Origin: RGIG995 sp045652445
Lineage (GTDB): Bacteria; Bacillota; Clostridia; Oscillospirales; UBA644
DNA: 28,236 bases
Assembly (NCBI GenBank): GCA_045652445.1
Contig: JAZRUJ010000060.1
Coordinates: forward strand, 1 to 28,236
Direction: 5' to 3'
Shown: one piece after another, positions 1 through 7,412 of the stretch
How the letters are laid out: each line of letters opens with the position of its first letter
How positions within the stretch are numbered: the stretch's first letter is position 1
Made by a program: the position numbers and the translations under genes
The notes under the pieces: generated by a model
Seen by the model: only the letters and a program-made list of their open reading frames with translations
What the model was told of the DNA's origin: nothing
Database searches by the model: none

Positions 1-94
1 TTTTCTTTTTCATAATTGTAAACTTTAAGGTGTTTGATGGATTTTCGTTTCCATGTAGTTACATTCAAGACACAGTAAAAACAAAAGATTATTG

Positions 95-110
95 TATAAT
101 TACATATAAT
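95..110 (+). promoter_or_regulatory. Possible -10 elements upstream of the glycosyltransferase gene
   Basis: Two TATAAT hexamers lie at 95-100 and 105-110, about 50-65 bases before the start codon of the glycosyltransferase gene. I could not find a convincing -35 hexamer at the usual 16-18 base distance from either one, and the surrounding DNA is very AT-rich, so chance matches are likely. I saw no other gene in bases 1-158. Confidence 0.3.
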
Positions 111-158
111 TGTGTATAGTAAGTAACTTTCTAAACATAGAAGAAAGGATGGCTCTGT

Positions 159-1433
159 TTGATTACCGTTCAGGACTTTATCAGCAGCTTCAATTCACTG
201 ATATTTATTGTATTTATGCTTTTATATTCATACCAGTTGTTTTACATCTTGGTAGCCTTCTTCCGTAAACGCGACAAAAAGCCTTCGGAAGAAATCAAGC
301 GTCACAAATACGGATTTTTAATTGCCGCTCGAAACGAATCCAATGTAATTGGTCATTTGATTGATAGTATTCGCCAACAAGACTATCCCGCAGAATTGAT
401 TCACATTTTTGTTGTGGCGGACAACTGCACCGACGATACTGCGATGGTTGCAAGACAAGCCGGTGCCGTAGTTTACGAACGCTTTAATCAAGAACAAGTA
501 GGGAAGGGGTACGCCCTGGATTTTGGATTAAAATCCATTGAACGAGGCTTTGGCCAAGAAAACATTGAAGGAATTTTTGTTTTTGATGCCGACAATCTTC
601 TTTCAAAAAATTACGTTGCTAAAATGAATGAAATATTCGATGAAGGATACGAGGTTGTTACGAGTTATCGCAACAGTAAAAACTATAGTACAAACTGGCT
701 AACAGCCGGCTATAGTCTATGGTTCTTGCGGGAAAGCAAATATTTGAACAATTCTCGCATGCTAATGGAAACCAACTGTGCAGTATCCGGTACAGGTTTT
801 TTAGTAAACACCAAGGTTTTTAAAGAAAACGACGGTTGGCACTACACCCTCTTAACCGAAGATATTGAATTTTCCGTTGACTGTGCAGTCAAAGATCGTA
901 AAATCGGCTATGCAGAAGCAGAATTTTATGATGAACAGCCCGTAACGTTTCAACAGTCTTGGATACAAAGACTTCGTTGGGCGAAAGGGTTTTATCAAGT
1001 ATTTGCAAAGTATGGAAAAAAATTAGCTGGACATTGGTTGATGAAGTTCAGTTTTTCTTGTTACGATTTGACCATGACCATTTTCCCCGCATTGTTTATC
1101 ACGCTTGCTTGCTGTATTACCAATATTTGCGTTTTGATTTATGCATTGTTTTTGCCCAGTGGAAGGGGAGATTTGATTGGAATTACAATCTCTTCTTTGG
1201 CAATTACAATTTTGAACTTTTACATTACCGTTTTCTTTGTAGGACTTTTAACAACAATTACAGAATGGAAACGTATTGACTGTCCTACAAACAAAAAAAT
1301 CATTTATTTGTTTACGTTCCCCTTATTCATGTTCACTTACGTACCCATCGCCATAGCCGCATTGTTCAAGAATGTAAAATGGGTACCCATTGCACACAAC
1401 GTAACAAAAAAGATTGATGATATTGAAAAATAG
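159..1433 (+). CDS. Membrane-bound family 2 glycosyltransferase, processive type
   Basis: This protein probably transfers sugar from a nucleotide-sugar donor to a growing polysaccharide or lipid carrier at the cytoplasmic face of the membrane. One hydrophobic segment (residues about 12-35) precedes a GT-A domain. That domain has the expected motifs: the ADNCTDD turn near 87-93, a metal-binding DAD at 143-145, the TED catalytic acid region at 233-235, and Q270-x-x-R273-W274. Three or four further membrane segments follow from about residue 300. QxxRW and this topology are typical of cellulose or hyaluronan synthase-like processive enzymes, but the product cannot be read from sequence. The start is TTG at 159, about 9 bases after an AGAAAGGA ribosome binding site; the nearby ATG at 149 is in another frame. 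The gene stands alone and ends at a strong terminator. A non-processive membrane GT2 is the main alternative. Confidence 0.88.
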   Translation: MITVQDFISSFNSLIFIVFMLLYSYQLFYILVAFFRKRDKKPSEEIKRHKYGFLIAARNESNVIGHLIDSIRQQDYPAELIHIFVVADNCTDDTAMVARQAGAVVYERFNQEQVGKGYALDFGLKSIERGFGQENIEGIFVFDADNLLSKNYVAKMNEIFDEGYEVVTSYRNSKNYSTNWLTAGYSLWFLRESKYLNNSRMLMETNCAVSGTGFLVNTKVFKENDGWHYTLLTEDIEFSVDCAVKDRKIGYAEAEFYDEQPVTFQQSWIQRLRWAKGFYQVFAKYGKKLAGHWLMKFSFSCYDLTMTIFPALFITLACCITNICVLIYALFLPSGRGDLIGITISSLAITILNFYITVFFVGLLTTITEWKRIDCPTNKKIIYLFTFPLFMFTYVPIAIAALFKNVKWVPIAHNVTKKIDDIEK

Positions 1434-1468
1434 AAAAATACGCCGGTAGCATCCGGCGTATTTTTTAT
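1434..1468 (+). terminator. Rho-independent terminator after the glycosyltransferase gene
   Basis: The hairpin has arms AATACGCCGG and CCGGCGTATT with a six-base loop (1447-1452), followed by a run of T. It begins directly at the stop codon, so transcription of the glycosyltransferase gene should end here. Confidence 0.92.
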
Positions 1469-1480
1469 TATTCTATAAAA

Positions 1481-1656
1481 GGTGATAAGAGTAGAAATCC
1501 GCTTGGCACAAAAAGCAGTCCTTCAGAGCCTATTATTGTACATACTCTGGAACGATGTTAGAGACATTGAAAGAGTAAAAGCAATATTAAAATCGCTAAT
1601 CGAAAGGCTCTAAAGGACCAAGGCAGGGGAGAGGAAACAACTCTTCCCTGCTTTTC
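1481..1656 (+). ncRNA. Candidate structured small RNA with its own terminator
   Basis: No reading frame of any quality covers this segment, yet it looks like a compact RNA gene of about 175 nt. The bases GTCCTTCAGAGCC (1518-1530) and GGCTCTAAAGGAC (1606-1618) form a 13-bp stem with one mismatch around a loop of about 75 nt. Immediately after it, an 11-bp GC-rich hairpin (arms at 1624-1634 and 1641-1651, one G-T pair) runs into TTTT, which is a terminator. AAAAGCAG at 1511-1518 can also pair with CTGCTTTT at 1648-1655, giving a closing stem for the whole molecule. A TATAAA at 1474-1479 is a possible -10. The size and rod-like fold with a closing stem would suit 6S RNA, but I cannot confirm that family. 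T-box features (the TGGNACCGCG antiterminator) are absent. A leader attenuator is possible, but no gene follows closely. Confidence 0.42.
1622..1656 (+). terminator. Terminator hairpin with no gene directly upstream
   Basis: GCAGGGGAGAG and CTCTTCCCTGC pair around a GAAAC-type loop and are followed by TTTT. The previous gene already has a terminator at 1434-1468, so this second one implies a separate transcript starting in between, which supports the small-RNA call. Confidence 0.7.
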
Positions 1657-1781
1657 CATTATAGCAAATTTTAGAGAAAATGTCAAGCGAAACTAAAATG
1701 CTGAATTGTATTGACAATAAAAAACAAACGCGAAAAACAGGCAATTTCTTTCCTTTGTCGATGTGTAATCTTACGTTCCCT

Positions 1782-1892
1782 GTTCTTTGCGGAAATTTTA
1801 CGGAAAAATCCAACCACTTTACCGATAAGAATATCCGAATAGCATGGATCACCTTTGACTTCCTCGTAAGGAACGAGAGGACGTTTCACATA
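1782..1892 (-). pseudogene. Possible remnant of an S24/S26-type signal peptidase-like gene
   Basis: A minus-strand frame here reads a short stretch, EVKGDPCYSDILIGKVVGFF followed by RK, that resembles the C-terminal part of small clostridial S24/S26 peptidases. In those proteins a GDN-C motif is followed by a conserved IGxVxGFxRKG strand. Nothing upstream in the same frame resembles the catalytic Ser or Lys regions, and no ribosome binding site precedes it. If real, it is a short decayed fragment. A chance match of about 25 residues is quite possible, so I treat this as a weak call. Confidence 0.28.
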
Positions 1893-2040
1893 AGAATGCC
1901 AAGAATCAAAGAAAGGGTAGCATGTAGGACGATGAAAGAGCAAAAAAAACAAAAAGCACTGCTCAGCCGTGCGGGGCAATAAAGCTAAACAGAATCCGCA
2001 GGAAAGAAGAATCTTTGCGGAATACCCACCTTTAACATAT

Positions 2041-2070
2041 AATTGCACAAAATCAATATTTTGTGCAATT
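2041..2070. repeat. Perfect 13-bp inverted repeat, dif-like geometry
   Basis: AATTGCACAAAAT and ATTTTGTGCAATT are exact inverted copies separated by CAAT. Read as 11-6-11 (ATTGCACAAAA, TCAATA, TTTTGTGCAAT, positions 2042-2069), the layout matches the 28-bp architecture of Xer recombinase sites, though the bases do not match the usual dif consensus that I know. No T tract follows, so it is not a terminator. The right arm recurs at 2579-2591 close to the xer-type promoter. Confidence 0.75.
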
Positions 2071-2320
2071 GTGGGGAGGGGAAGAAAGCGGAGTTTACTT
2101 CATTTTATCATTAATTCGATAACTCTACTATATTTTTTATTACTGTCACTTATACTTTTCTAATTGTTTTTGAAGAAAACGGCGTCTGCCATTAAAATAT
2201 TCTACTTTGGTTTTTTTATTTATGCGATAAAGTCATTTTAGTGTTTTAACTTAATTTCTTTCAATTATACCCAGCTAGTTATATTTTCTTTATGGTTCTG
2301 GTAATGAAATCCATTTTTTC

Positions 2321-2378
2321 TTTCGTTTTATTTTTATTGAATTAATACTTGGTACACTTACAATAAAATAAAACGAAA
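2321..2378. repeat. Long imperfect inverted repeat with 21-base spacer
   Basis: TTTCGTTTTATTTTTATTG (2321-2339) is the reverse complement of CAATAAAATAAAACGAAA (2361-2378) apart from one extra T. The spacer contains TTGGTACAC. Its function is unknown. It could be a cruciform, a protein-binding site, or an attachment-like site connected with the nearby recombinase gene. Confidence 0.7.
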
Positions 2379-2578
2379 ACGGTTTTTTAATAGTAATCAA
2401 ATTTTATGTTGATCATACTTCATAAGTCTATAGAACTATTTGAAGTTAATAGATTTCTTTTCTTTTAACCTATCAAAATATACCGCCTTCCTTTTTGGAT
2501 ACCAGATCGGTTCTACGGGGTTTCAATGATTAAATATAACACAACCTATATTTCAGTTCACATTTTTGACACAATAAA

Positions 2579-2591
2579 ATTTTGTGCAATT
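2579..2591 (+). repeat. Second copy of the 13-mer ATTTTGTGCAATT
   Basis: This is an exact copy of the right arm of the palindrome at 2041-2070. It is preceded by TTGACACAA, a partial inverted match with one bulged base. It sits 16 bases before the -35 hexamer of the recombinase gene, a position suited to a regulator or to self-binding by the recombinase. Confidence 0.6.
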
Positions 2592-2607
2592 ATTTTATTT
2601 TTTTATA

Positions 2608-2636
2608 TTGACTTTCTCTTATATATATGCTACAAT
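2608..2636 (+). promoter_or_regulatory. Promoter of the xer-type recombinase gene
   Basis: TTGACT (2608-2613) and TACAAT (2631-2636) are spaced by 17 bases, with TG at 2628-2629 forming an extended -10. A ribosome binding site GGAGG follows at 2651-2655, eight bases or so before the ATG at 2663. Confidence 0.78.
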
Positions 2637-2662
2637 TGTAATATAGAAATGGAGGGATTTAG

Positions 2663-3664
2663 ATGAGCAACACCAATTACATGAAACGAGATGAAATGAT
2701 TGACATTCCTGAATTTTGTGTTGAATATTTGGTCTATTTACAAGTAATTCGGTCCCTCTCCCCTCTTACGGTTCGGGAATATTATCTAGATCTAAAAACA
2801 TTTTTTCGCTACTTAAAAGTGGGAAACTCCGTCAGCATAGAACAGTTTGACAAAATTGATGCGTCGGATTATACTCTAAATCAACTAAAAACGGTAAATC
2901 TATCAAAATTACACGAATATTTAGCGTTTCGGCAAAGCGAACGGAACAATTCTGCCCGCTCGAGAATGCGAAAAATCTCCAGCTTGCGAGGATTATACAA
3001 ATACCTCTCTATGCAAAAATTAATATCTGAAAATCCGACATTGGATTTAAGATCTCCCAAAACCGAAAAAAGGCTTCCTCATTATTTAACTTTTCAACAA
3101 AGTTTTAAGCTGTTAAACACCATCGACGGTCGGTTTAAAGCTCGAAATTTGGCGATAATTACACTTTTTTTAAATTGTGGGATCCGATTATCAGAATTGA
3201 TAGGCTTAAATTTTAACAGCATTTCCGAACGACATATCAAGGTTTTAGGGAAAGGCAACAAAGAACGAATATTATATTTAAACGATGCTTGCATGGCAGC
3301 ATTAGAGACTTATTTCGAAGAACGAAAAACTTATACCTTTAAGGTTTCCGATCCGGATGCACTTTTTATTAGCCAAAAAGGAAATCGGATTTCAAAACGA
3401 ATGGTCCAAAGTATGGTTAATAATTTTATGTACCGGTGCGGAATTGATACAAGGCAATATTCAGTACACAAACTCCGCCACACCGCGGCAACGCTAATGT
3501 ATCAAAGCGGCGTTGATATCCGTGCTTTGCAAGAAATTCTCGGGCACGTGAACCTGGGAACGACACAAATCTACACCCACGTAAAAAACAGTCAGATTGA
3601 AGAATCTATGCGATCTATTTGCATTTCCGAATCCGGTGCAGGTCCACAAAAACAGAATATTTAA
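2663..3664 (+). CDS. XerC/XerD-type tyrosine recombinase
   Basis: This is a site-specific recombinase that cuts and rejoins DNA through a 3'-phosphotyrosine, like the enzymes that resolve chromosome dimers at dif. The N-terminal core-binding domain spans about residues 13-120. The catalytic domain follows with all six expected residues: R175, K197, H269, R272, H295 and the nucleophile Y304. At 333 residues it is somewhat longer than typical XerC/XerD (about 295-300), with an extended N-terminus and a Ser/Gly-rich tail. It has its own extended -10 promoter and a GGAGG site before ATG. No phage or transposon genes surround it, so a housekeeping Xer role is plausible. An integron-like or element-borne integrase cannot be excluded, given the unusual inverted repeats upstream. 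A partner recombinase is not in this window. Confidence 0.9.
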   Translation: MSNTNYMKRDEMIDIPEFCVEYLVYLQVIRSLSPLTVREYYLDLKTFFRYLKVGNSVSIEQFDKIDASDYTLNQLKTVNLSKLHEYLAFRQSERNNSARSRMRKISSLRGLYKYLSMQKLISENPTLDLRSPKTEKRLPHYLTFQQSFKLLNTIDGRFKARNLAIITLFLNCGIRLSELIGLNFNSISERHIKVLGKGNKERILYLNDACMAALETYFEERKTYTFKVSDPDALFISQKGNRISKRMVQSMVNNFMYRCGIDTRQYSVHKLRHTAATLMYQSGVDIRALQEILGHVNLGTTQIYTHVKNSQIEESMRSICISESGAGPQKQNI

Positions 3665-3800
3665 AAAAACGATGACAGATTCAGATTCGGGAAAAAAGCT
3701 TGGCAAAACAAACCTTTCTTTCTCAGTTGACCTGCGGTGCTATGGGCTATCTACCCACGGAAAAATGTTTTGGATGCAGAATAATTAACGGATATAAATT

Positions 3801-3833
3801 AGGTCAATTCTCCTAAATCGGGAGACTTGACCT
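3801..3833. repeat. Inverted repeat upstream of the MFS gene, possible operator
   Basis: AGGTCAATTCTCC and GGGAGACTTGACCT pair with one mismatch around a short loop. No T run follows, so termination of the xer-type gene here would be weak. It ends 27 bases before the transporter start codon, a position compatible with an operator or an mRNA leader hairpin. The gap 3665-3860 otherwise shows no gene. Confidence 0.6.
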
Positions 3834-3860
3834 ATCTTATGCATACAAAGGAAATGGATT

Positions 3861-5132
3861 ATGAACTTATTATCGGACATGAATATTCATTTGGAAAATA
3901 AAAAATTAAGCCGTGCATTTTTTATTTTCTTAATGCTGATGTATTCCTTGGTTTATATGACAAAGCAGTGCTTTTCCGCCGCCTTGGCTACCATCGTAGA
4001 AGAAGGATCCTTAACCATGACACAGGCGAGTATTATCTCTGCCTCGTTTTATATTGCATATGCACCTTTGCAGATTCTCGGAGGTGTTTTTGCAGACAAA
4101 TACAATCCGGAGCGCCTCATAACCATTGGATTGTTTGGAAGCGCTCTTGCCAATGTGGTAATCTTCTTCAATCAAAATTTCTGGGTTATGTTAATTTTTT
4201 GGATATTTAGTGCCATCGTTCAATTTGCACTTTGGCCTTCGGTTTTTAAGATTATGTCTTCCCAACTGGTGCGAAGCGATCGTCCGAGAATGGTTTTCTT
4301 AATTTCCTTTACCACCTATATCGGAATGGCTTTGGCTTATTTGAGTGCTGCCCTGATTCCCAGATGGCAAGATAACTTTGTCGTTTCTGCCGTAATTTTA
4401 TTCATTCTTGCAATCGCTCTTATCATCTTCTCGGAGGCATTAAGCCCTTACTTAAAAAAAGATAAAATAATCCCACAAACCGCAAGGAAAAATACAGATA
4501 AAGAGGACCACAAAATAAATCAGTGGAAAATATTTTTTTCCAGTGGTTTTGTTGCTCTTTTGGTCTCGGCTCCCTTCCGAATAATGATTGAAAACGGCGG
4601 AAAAACCATGTCTCCCACTATGCTTTTTCAATGCTATGAAAATATCTCTCCGTCGATTGGGAATCTGCTGAACATCCTCATTATCTTGTCCGGTATGGTA
4701 GGGATGATTGTTTGGAAAGGTTTCGTCAAGCGAAATTGGGTTAAAAATGAATTGACGGGAACATTTATAATTTTTATGCTATCGCTTCCTTTTATTGTGG
4801 TTATGCGATTTGTAGGAATTCTTCCCTCTTGGCTAATTGTTGCTTCTCTTTGTGTAGAATCCTTCTTTTTGTCTGCGGCAACACTTTTAGGTTCTATGTT
4901 TGTTATGCGGTTTATTCCCTTTGAATTGAATGGTACCGCGGCTGGATTGCTCAATGCCATGCAAAGTTTCGGAATTGTGGTTCAATTCTGTTTATTTGGT
5001 CCTATTGCAGAAAAACTCGGCTGGACCACCGTAACAACGCTATGGATTGTTCTAATTTTCATTTCCATTATTAGCATTTCCTTTGGATTAAAATCCTCCA
5101 AAAAATTCATCCAAGAAACCGAAGCAAAATAA
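3861..5132 (+). CDS. MFS transporter resembling the organophosphate antiporter group
   Basis: This is an integral membrane carrier of about 12 segments with a charged central loop at residues 195-221, the usual two-times-six layout. The signature loop between segments 2 and 3 reads GGVFADKYNPER (74-85). Segment 4 carries Q121, W125-P126 and K130, a pattern I associate with the OPA family (GlpT/UhpT-like) rather than sugar or drug pumps. The substrate cannot be named from sequence; a phosphorylated organic solute exchanged for phosphate is the family expectation. The start ATG at 3861 follows an AAAGGAAA site by six bases. The gene converges on rluD and shares a terminator with it. Confidence 0.85.
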   Translation: MNLLSDMNIHLENKKLSRAFFIFLMLMYSLVYMTKQCFSAALATIVEEGSLTMTQASIISASFYIAYAPLQILGGVFADKYNPERLITIGLFGSALANVVIFFNQNFWVMLIFWIFSAIVQFALWPSVFKIMSSQLVRSDRPRMVFLISFTTYIGMALAYLSAALIPRWQDNFVVSAVILFILAIALIIFSEALSPYLKKDKIIPQTARKNTDKEDHKINQWKIFFSSGFVALLVSAPFRIMIENGGKTMSPTMLFQCYENISPSIGNLLNILIILSGMVGMIVWKGFVKRNWVKNELTGTFIIFMLSLPFIVVMRFVGILPSWLIVASLCVESFFLSAATLLGSMFVMRFIPFELNGTAAGLLNAMQSFGIVVQFCLFGPIAEKLGWTTVTTLWIVLIFISIISISFGLKSSKKFIQETEAK

Positions 5133-5174
5133 CCAAAAAACCCGAAAGGAATCTCACCTTTCGGGTTTTTTCAT
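5133..5174. terminator. Bidirectional terminator between the MFS gene and rluD
   Basis: AAAAAACCCGAAAGG and CCTTTCGGGTTTTTT are exact inverted copies around AATCTCA. The hairpin has T runs on both strands, so it can stop the plus-strand transporter transcript and the long minus-strand operon alike. Confidence 0.93.
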
Positions 5175-6106
5175 CTATTACGAAGTTTCAGCAAAAGATC
5201 AGAAAAATGCCGGGGCAATTCAGAGGAAAACTCCAACCGCTCTTTTGTAATCGGGTGAACAAACCCTATTCTTCTTGCATGAAGACATTGCCCCACCAAA
5301 CCGAAATTGTCCGTATGTTTCGGTGCATATACAGGATCGCCGACAATGGGATGCCCTTTGTATGTCATGTGAACACGAATTTGATGAGTACGTCCGGTTT
5401 CCAATCGAAAACGAAGGTACGAATAGCCAGGGAATTCTTCCAAAACTTCATAATGAGTGATTGCATTTTTTGAGTTAACCGGCGTAACCGTCATTTTCTT
5501 GCGATCTTTCGGATCTCGCCCCACGGGAGCGTTGATCGTACCGGAAGTTTCTTTAAAATGACCGATGACAACCGCCTCATACTCCCGCAAAAAAGAATGT
5601 TCTTTGATTTGTTCCGCAAGTCCAAGATGTGCATCATTTGTTTTTGCAACAATCAAAAGCCCGGAGGTGTCTTTGTCGATACGATGCACGATTCCGGGAC
5701 GAAGAACCCCATTGATCCCCGACAATTCTCCGGAACAATGAAACAATAAGGCATTCACCAAAGTACCGTCAGGATTCCCCGCCGCAGGGTGCACCACCAT
5801 CCCTTGAGGTTTATTGACCACAAGAAGATCCTTATCCTCATAGACAATTTCCAAAGTGATATTTTGCGGAATTGCTTCTAACGGTTGAGGGTCAGGAATT
5901 TGAATTACCACAACGTCGCCGCTCTTAATTTTTTCACTCTTTCCAACGACTTTTCCGTTAAGAAGAACATTTCCTTGTTCTAACAACGCCGAAATGGCCG
6001 AGCGGGAAAAAACCTGCTCGGCAACTTCATTTAATGCAATTGAAAGATATTTATCAATCCGCACCGGCGAGAAGTCGCCGGATACAGTTAGAATCTGTTC
6101 AACCAT
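5171..6106 (-). CDS. rluD: RluA/RluD-family 23S rRNA pseudouridine synthase
   Basis: The enzyme isomerises uridines to pseudouridine, in the RluD group at 23S rRNA helix 69. An S4 RNA-binding domain covers about residues 14-60. The catalytic domain carries the motif HRIDKDTSGLL with nucleophile D144, the NKPQGMVVHP strand (98-107), and a C-terminal RTHQIRVHM block. I place the start at ATG 6106, giving 311 residues, because it overlaps the lspA stop as TGATG and lies downstream of an AAAGGAGA site. A longer frame to 6166 would run into lspA. It is the last gene of the long minus-strand operon. The exact target uridines are inferred from the family; RluA/RluC-type specificity cannot be excluded. 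Confidence 0.93.
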   Translation of the reverse strand: MVEQILTVSGDFSPVRIDKYLSIALNEVAEQVFSRSAISALLEQGNVLLNGKVVGKSEKIKSGDVVVIQIPDPQPLEAIPQNITLEIVYEDKDLLVVNKPQGMVVHPAAGNPDGTLVNALLFHCSGELSGINGVLRPGIVHRIDKDTSGLLIVAKTNDAHLGLAEQIKEHSFLREYEAVVIGHFKETSGTINAPVGRDPKDRKKMTVTPVNSKNAITHYEVLEEFPGYSYLRFRLETGRTHQIRVHMTYKGHPIVGDPVYAPKHTDNFGLVGQCLHARRIGFVHPITKERLEFSSELPRHFSDLLLKLRNR

Positions 6107-6585
6107 CAGTCCAAAATGTCTCCTTTGGTATAAAGGAACATAAAAATAAACAATACCGCTCCGCAACAGACAAAAATATCCGCAACATTAAACACAGCGA
6201 AATCAATCAAATAAAAATCAAACATATCTACCACAAATCCGCGAAAAATACGATCAATTAAATTACCAATTCCGCCGGAAGCGATACAGACGAGGGAAAC
6301 TCGTCCTATTTTTGACCGCACAACCCCTCGAACTAACAAAAACAGAATCAGAGAGCATAAGATTACGGTCAAAATAATAAAAAACCACTTTTGTCCGGCT
6401 AAAATACTGAACGCAGCACCGGTATTTTCACAATACTGCAACCGAAAAACACCGGGAACCAGATCTATGGTAGAGATGGGACGTAAATTTTGATACGCCC
6501 ATCCTTTTACCAACTGATCCAATCCTAAAATTGAAACAAAAATCAATAAATAGCCGAACCACTCAGAACGAGAAGTACGTTTCAT
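6106..6585 (-). CDS. lspA: Lipoprotein signal peptidase (signal peptidase II)
   Basis: This aspartyl protease cleaves the signal peptide of prolipoproteins after diacylglyceryl addition, within the membrane. Four hydrophobic segments are visible. The diagnostic motifs are present: NTGAAF (54-59), GGIGNLIDR (104-112), catalytic D120 in VVDMFDF, and catalytic D136 in FNVAD. Length 159 is normal. ATG 6585 is chosen. A TTG at 6594 would add three residues but overlaps the divIVA stop codon. Neither start has a strong ribosome binding site, so translation is probably coupled to divIVA, whose stop lies six bases upstream. The downstream partner rluD overlaps by one base, as in the Bacillus lspA-ylyB pair. 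Confidence 0.95.
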   Translation of the reverse strand: MKRTSRSEWFGYLLIFVSILGLDQLVKGWAYQNLRPISTIDLVPGVFRLQYCENTGAAFSILAGQKWFFIILTVILCSLILFLLVRGVVRSKIGRVSLVCIASGGIGNLIDRIFRGFVVDMFDFYLIDFAVFNVADIFVCCGAVLFIFMFLYTKGDILD

Positions 6586-6590
6586 CGGAC

Positions 6591-7382
6591 TCAATCTTCG
6601 TCGTCATCGTCGAAGAAATCATCATCGTCGTCTTCATCTTCATCACGGAAGAAGAGTTTCTTCTTCTTTTTGGGTTCCTTTTTCTTTTTCTTGGAATCCT
6701 CATCATCAAAGAGATCTTCCAAACCTTTGGAAGAGCGTTTTGCAAAAATTCTCTTAGAAGATTTTTCCAAAAGATCATCGTCAAAATCAATGTCGTCAGC
6801 ATCTGCCACAATTTCCTCTACGACAGGAGCTACTTCAACATTTTCCACAATAGGTGCGGCAACATCGGCAAAAGATTGATTGAGGATATCAAGAGTTTCG
6901 GAACCAATCTTCACATCTTCGAATTGCATGTTGGGAATTTCTTCAATCATCTTCATGTGAGAATTGTAGGTTTCCAACAGAGTATTCTTAAATGCATCGA
7001 TTTCGGCTGTCAGCTTTTGGGTTACGGAATTTTGACGGTTTGCTTCATACTGAGCGGTTTCAATCAGTTTTTTCGCGTAATCTTCTGCATCAGCAACCAA
7101 CCGTTGAGCCTTCTTACGAGCTTCTTCCATTTCTTCCGAAGGATTTTCGGGAATTACAACGGGAGTAACTTCAGGAACTTCTGCAACAGCAGGAGCATTC
7201 GCAAGTTCGTTCAATTTTTCAGTCAAAAGATTGACCTTGTTTTTCAATGCATTGCGTTCGTCAAGCAAGCGAGTATAGTCAACCAGGATTTCATCCAGGA
7301 ATTGATCGACTTCGTCCCCTTTATATCCGCCGCCCTTGGTGCTGGTAAATTCTTTGGTTTCGATTTCTTTGGGTGTAATCAT
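6591..7382 (-). CDS. divIVA: DivIVA-family cell division/polarity protein with charged tail
   Basis: DivIVA proteins form coiled-coil scaffolds that bind negatively curved membrane at poles and septa and recruit division or growth factors. The N-terminal lipid-binding domain is clear (residues 1-60), with YKGDEVDQFLDEI and a following coiled coil. A second heptad-rich region spans about 80-170. The C-terminal third is unusual. It runs through an acidic Val-rich section, then a Lys-rich block (KKKKKEPKKKKK), and ends in almost pure Asp/Glu (DEDEDDDDDFFDDDDED). An AAGGAGAAATTATT ribosome binding region precedes ATG 7382. The gene lies in the order sepF-divIVA-lspA. The partner of the charged tail is unknown. 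Confidence 0.93.
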   Translation of the reverse strand: MITPKEIETKEFTSTKGGGYKGDEVDQFLDEILVDYTRLLDERNALKNKVNLLTEKLNELANAPAVAEVPEVTPVVIPENPSEEMEEARKKAQRLVADAEDYAKKLIETAQYEANRQNSVTQKLTAEIDAFKNTLLETYNSHMKMIEEIPNMQFEDVKIGSETLDILNQSFADVAAPIVENVEVAPVVEEIVADADDIDFDDDLLEKSSKRIFAKRSSKGLEDLFDDEDSKKKKKEPKKKKKLFFRDEDEDDDDDFFDDDDED

Positions 7383-7412
7383 AATAATTTCTCCTTATAT
7401 GAAACTATTTTT

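Larger units (their letters stand above)
1657..2607. other. AT-rich non-coding stretch upstream of the xer-type gene
   Basis: About 950 bases hold no credible gene. The reading frames present are short and lack ribosome binding sites and family motifs. GC content falls to clearly below that of the flanking genes, especially after 2100. What can be seen is a possible peptidase remnant (minus strand, about 1782-1892), a perfect palindrome at 2041-2070, a long inverted repeat at 2321-2378, and a repeated 13-mer at 2579-2591. The stretch could be a decayed insertion or a regulatory or recombination region belonging to the recombinase gene that follows. Confidence 0.6.

Noticed and set aside
1481..1656. 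A T-box riboswitch
   Set aside because: AAGAGTAG near 1486 looks T-box-like, but the antiterminator TGGNACCGCG is absent, the length is short, and no aminoacyl-tRNA or amino-acid gene follows.
1680..2163. Short open frames on both strands in the non-coding gap
   Set aside because: None has a ribosome binding site or family motif, and composition resembles intergenic DNA. Only the weak peptidase-like segment was kept, as a low-confidence remnant.
2663..3664. Reading the recombinase as a phage or integrative-element integrase
   Set aside because: No excisionase, repressor, structural or transfer genes and no tRNA attachment site lie nearby, and the flanks are housekeeping genes. A Xer-type role is simpler.
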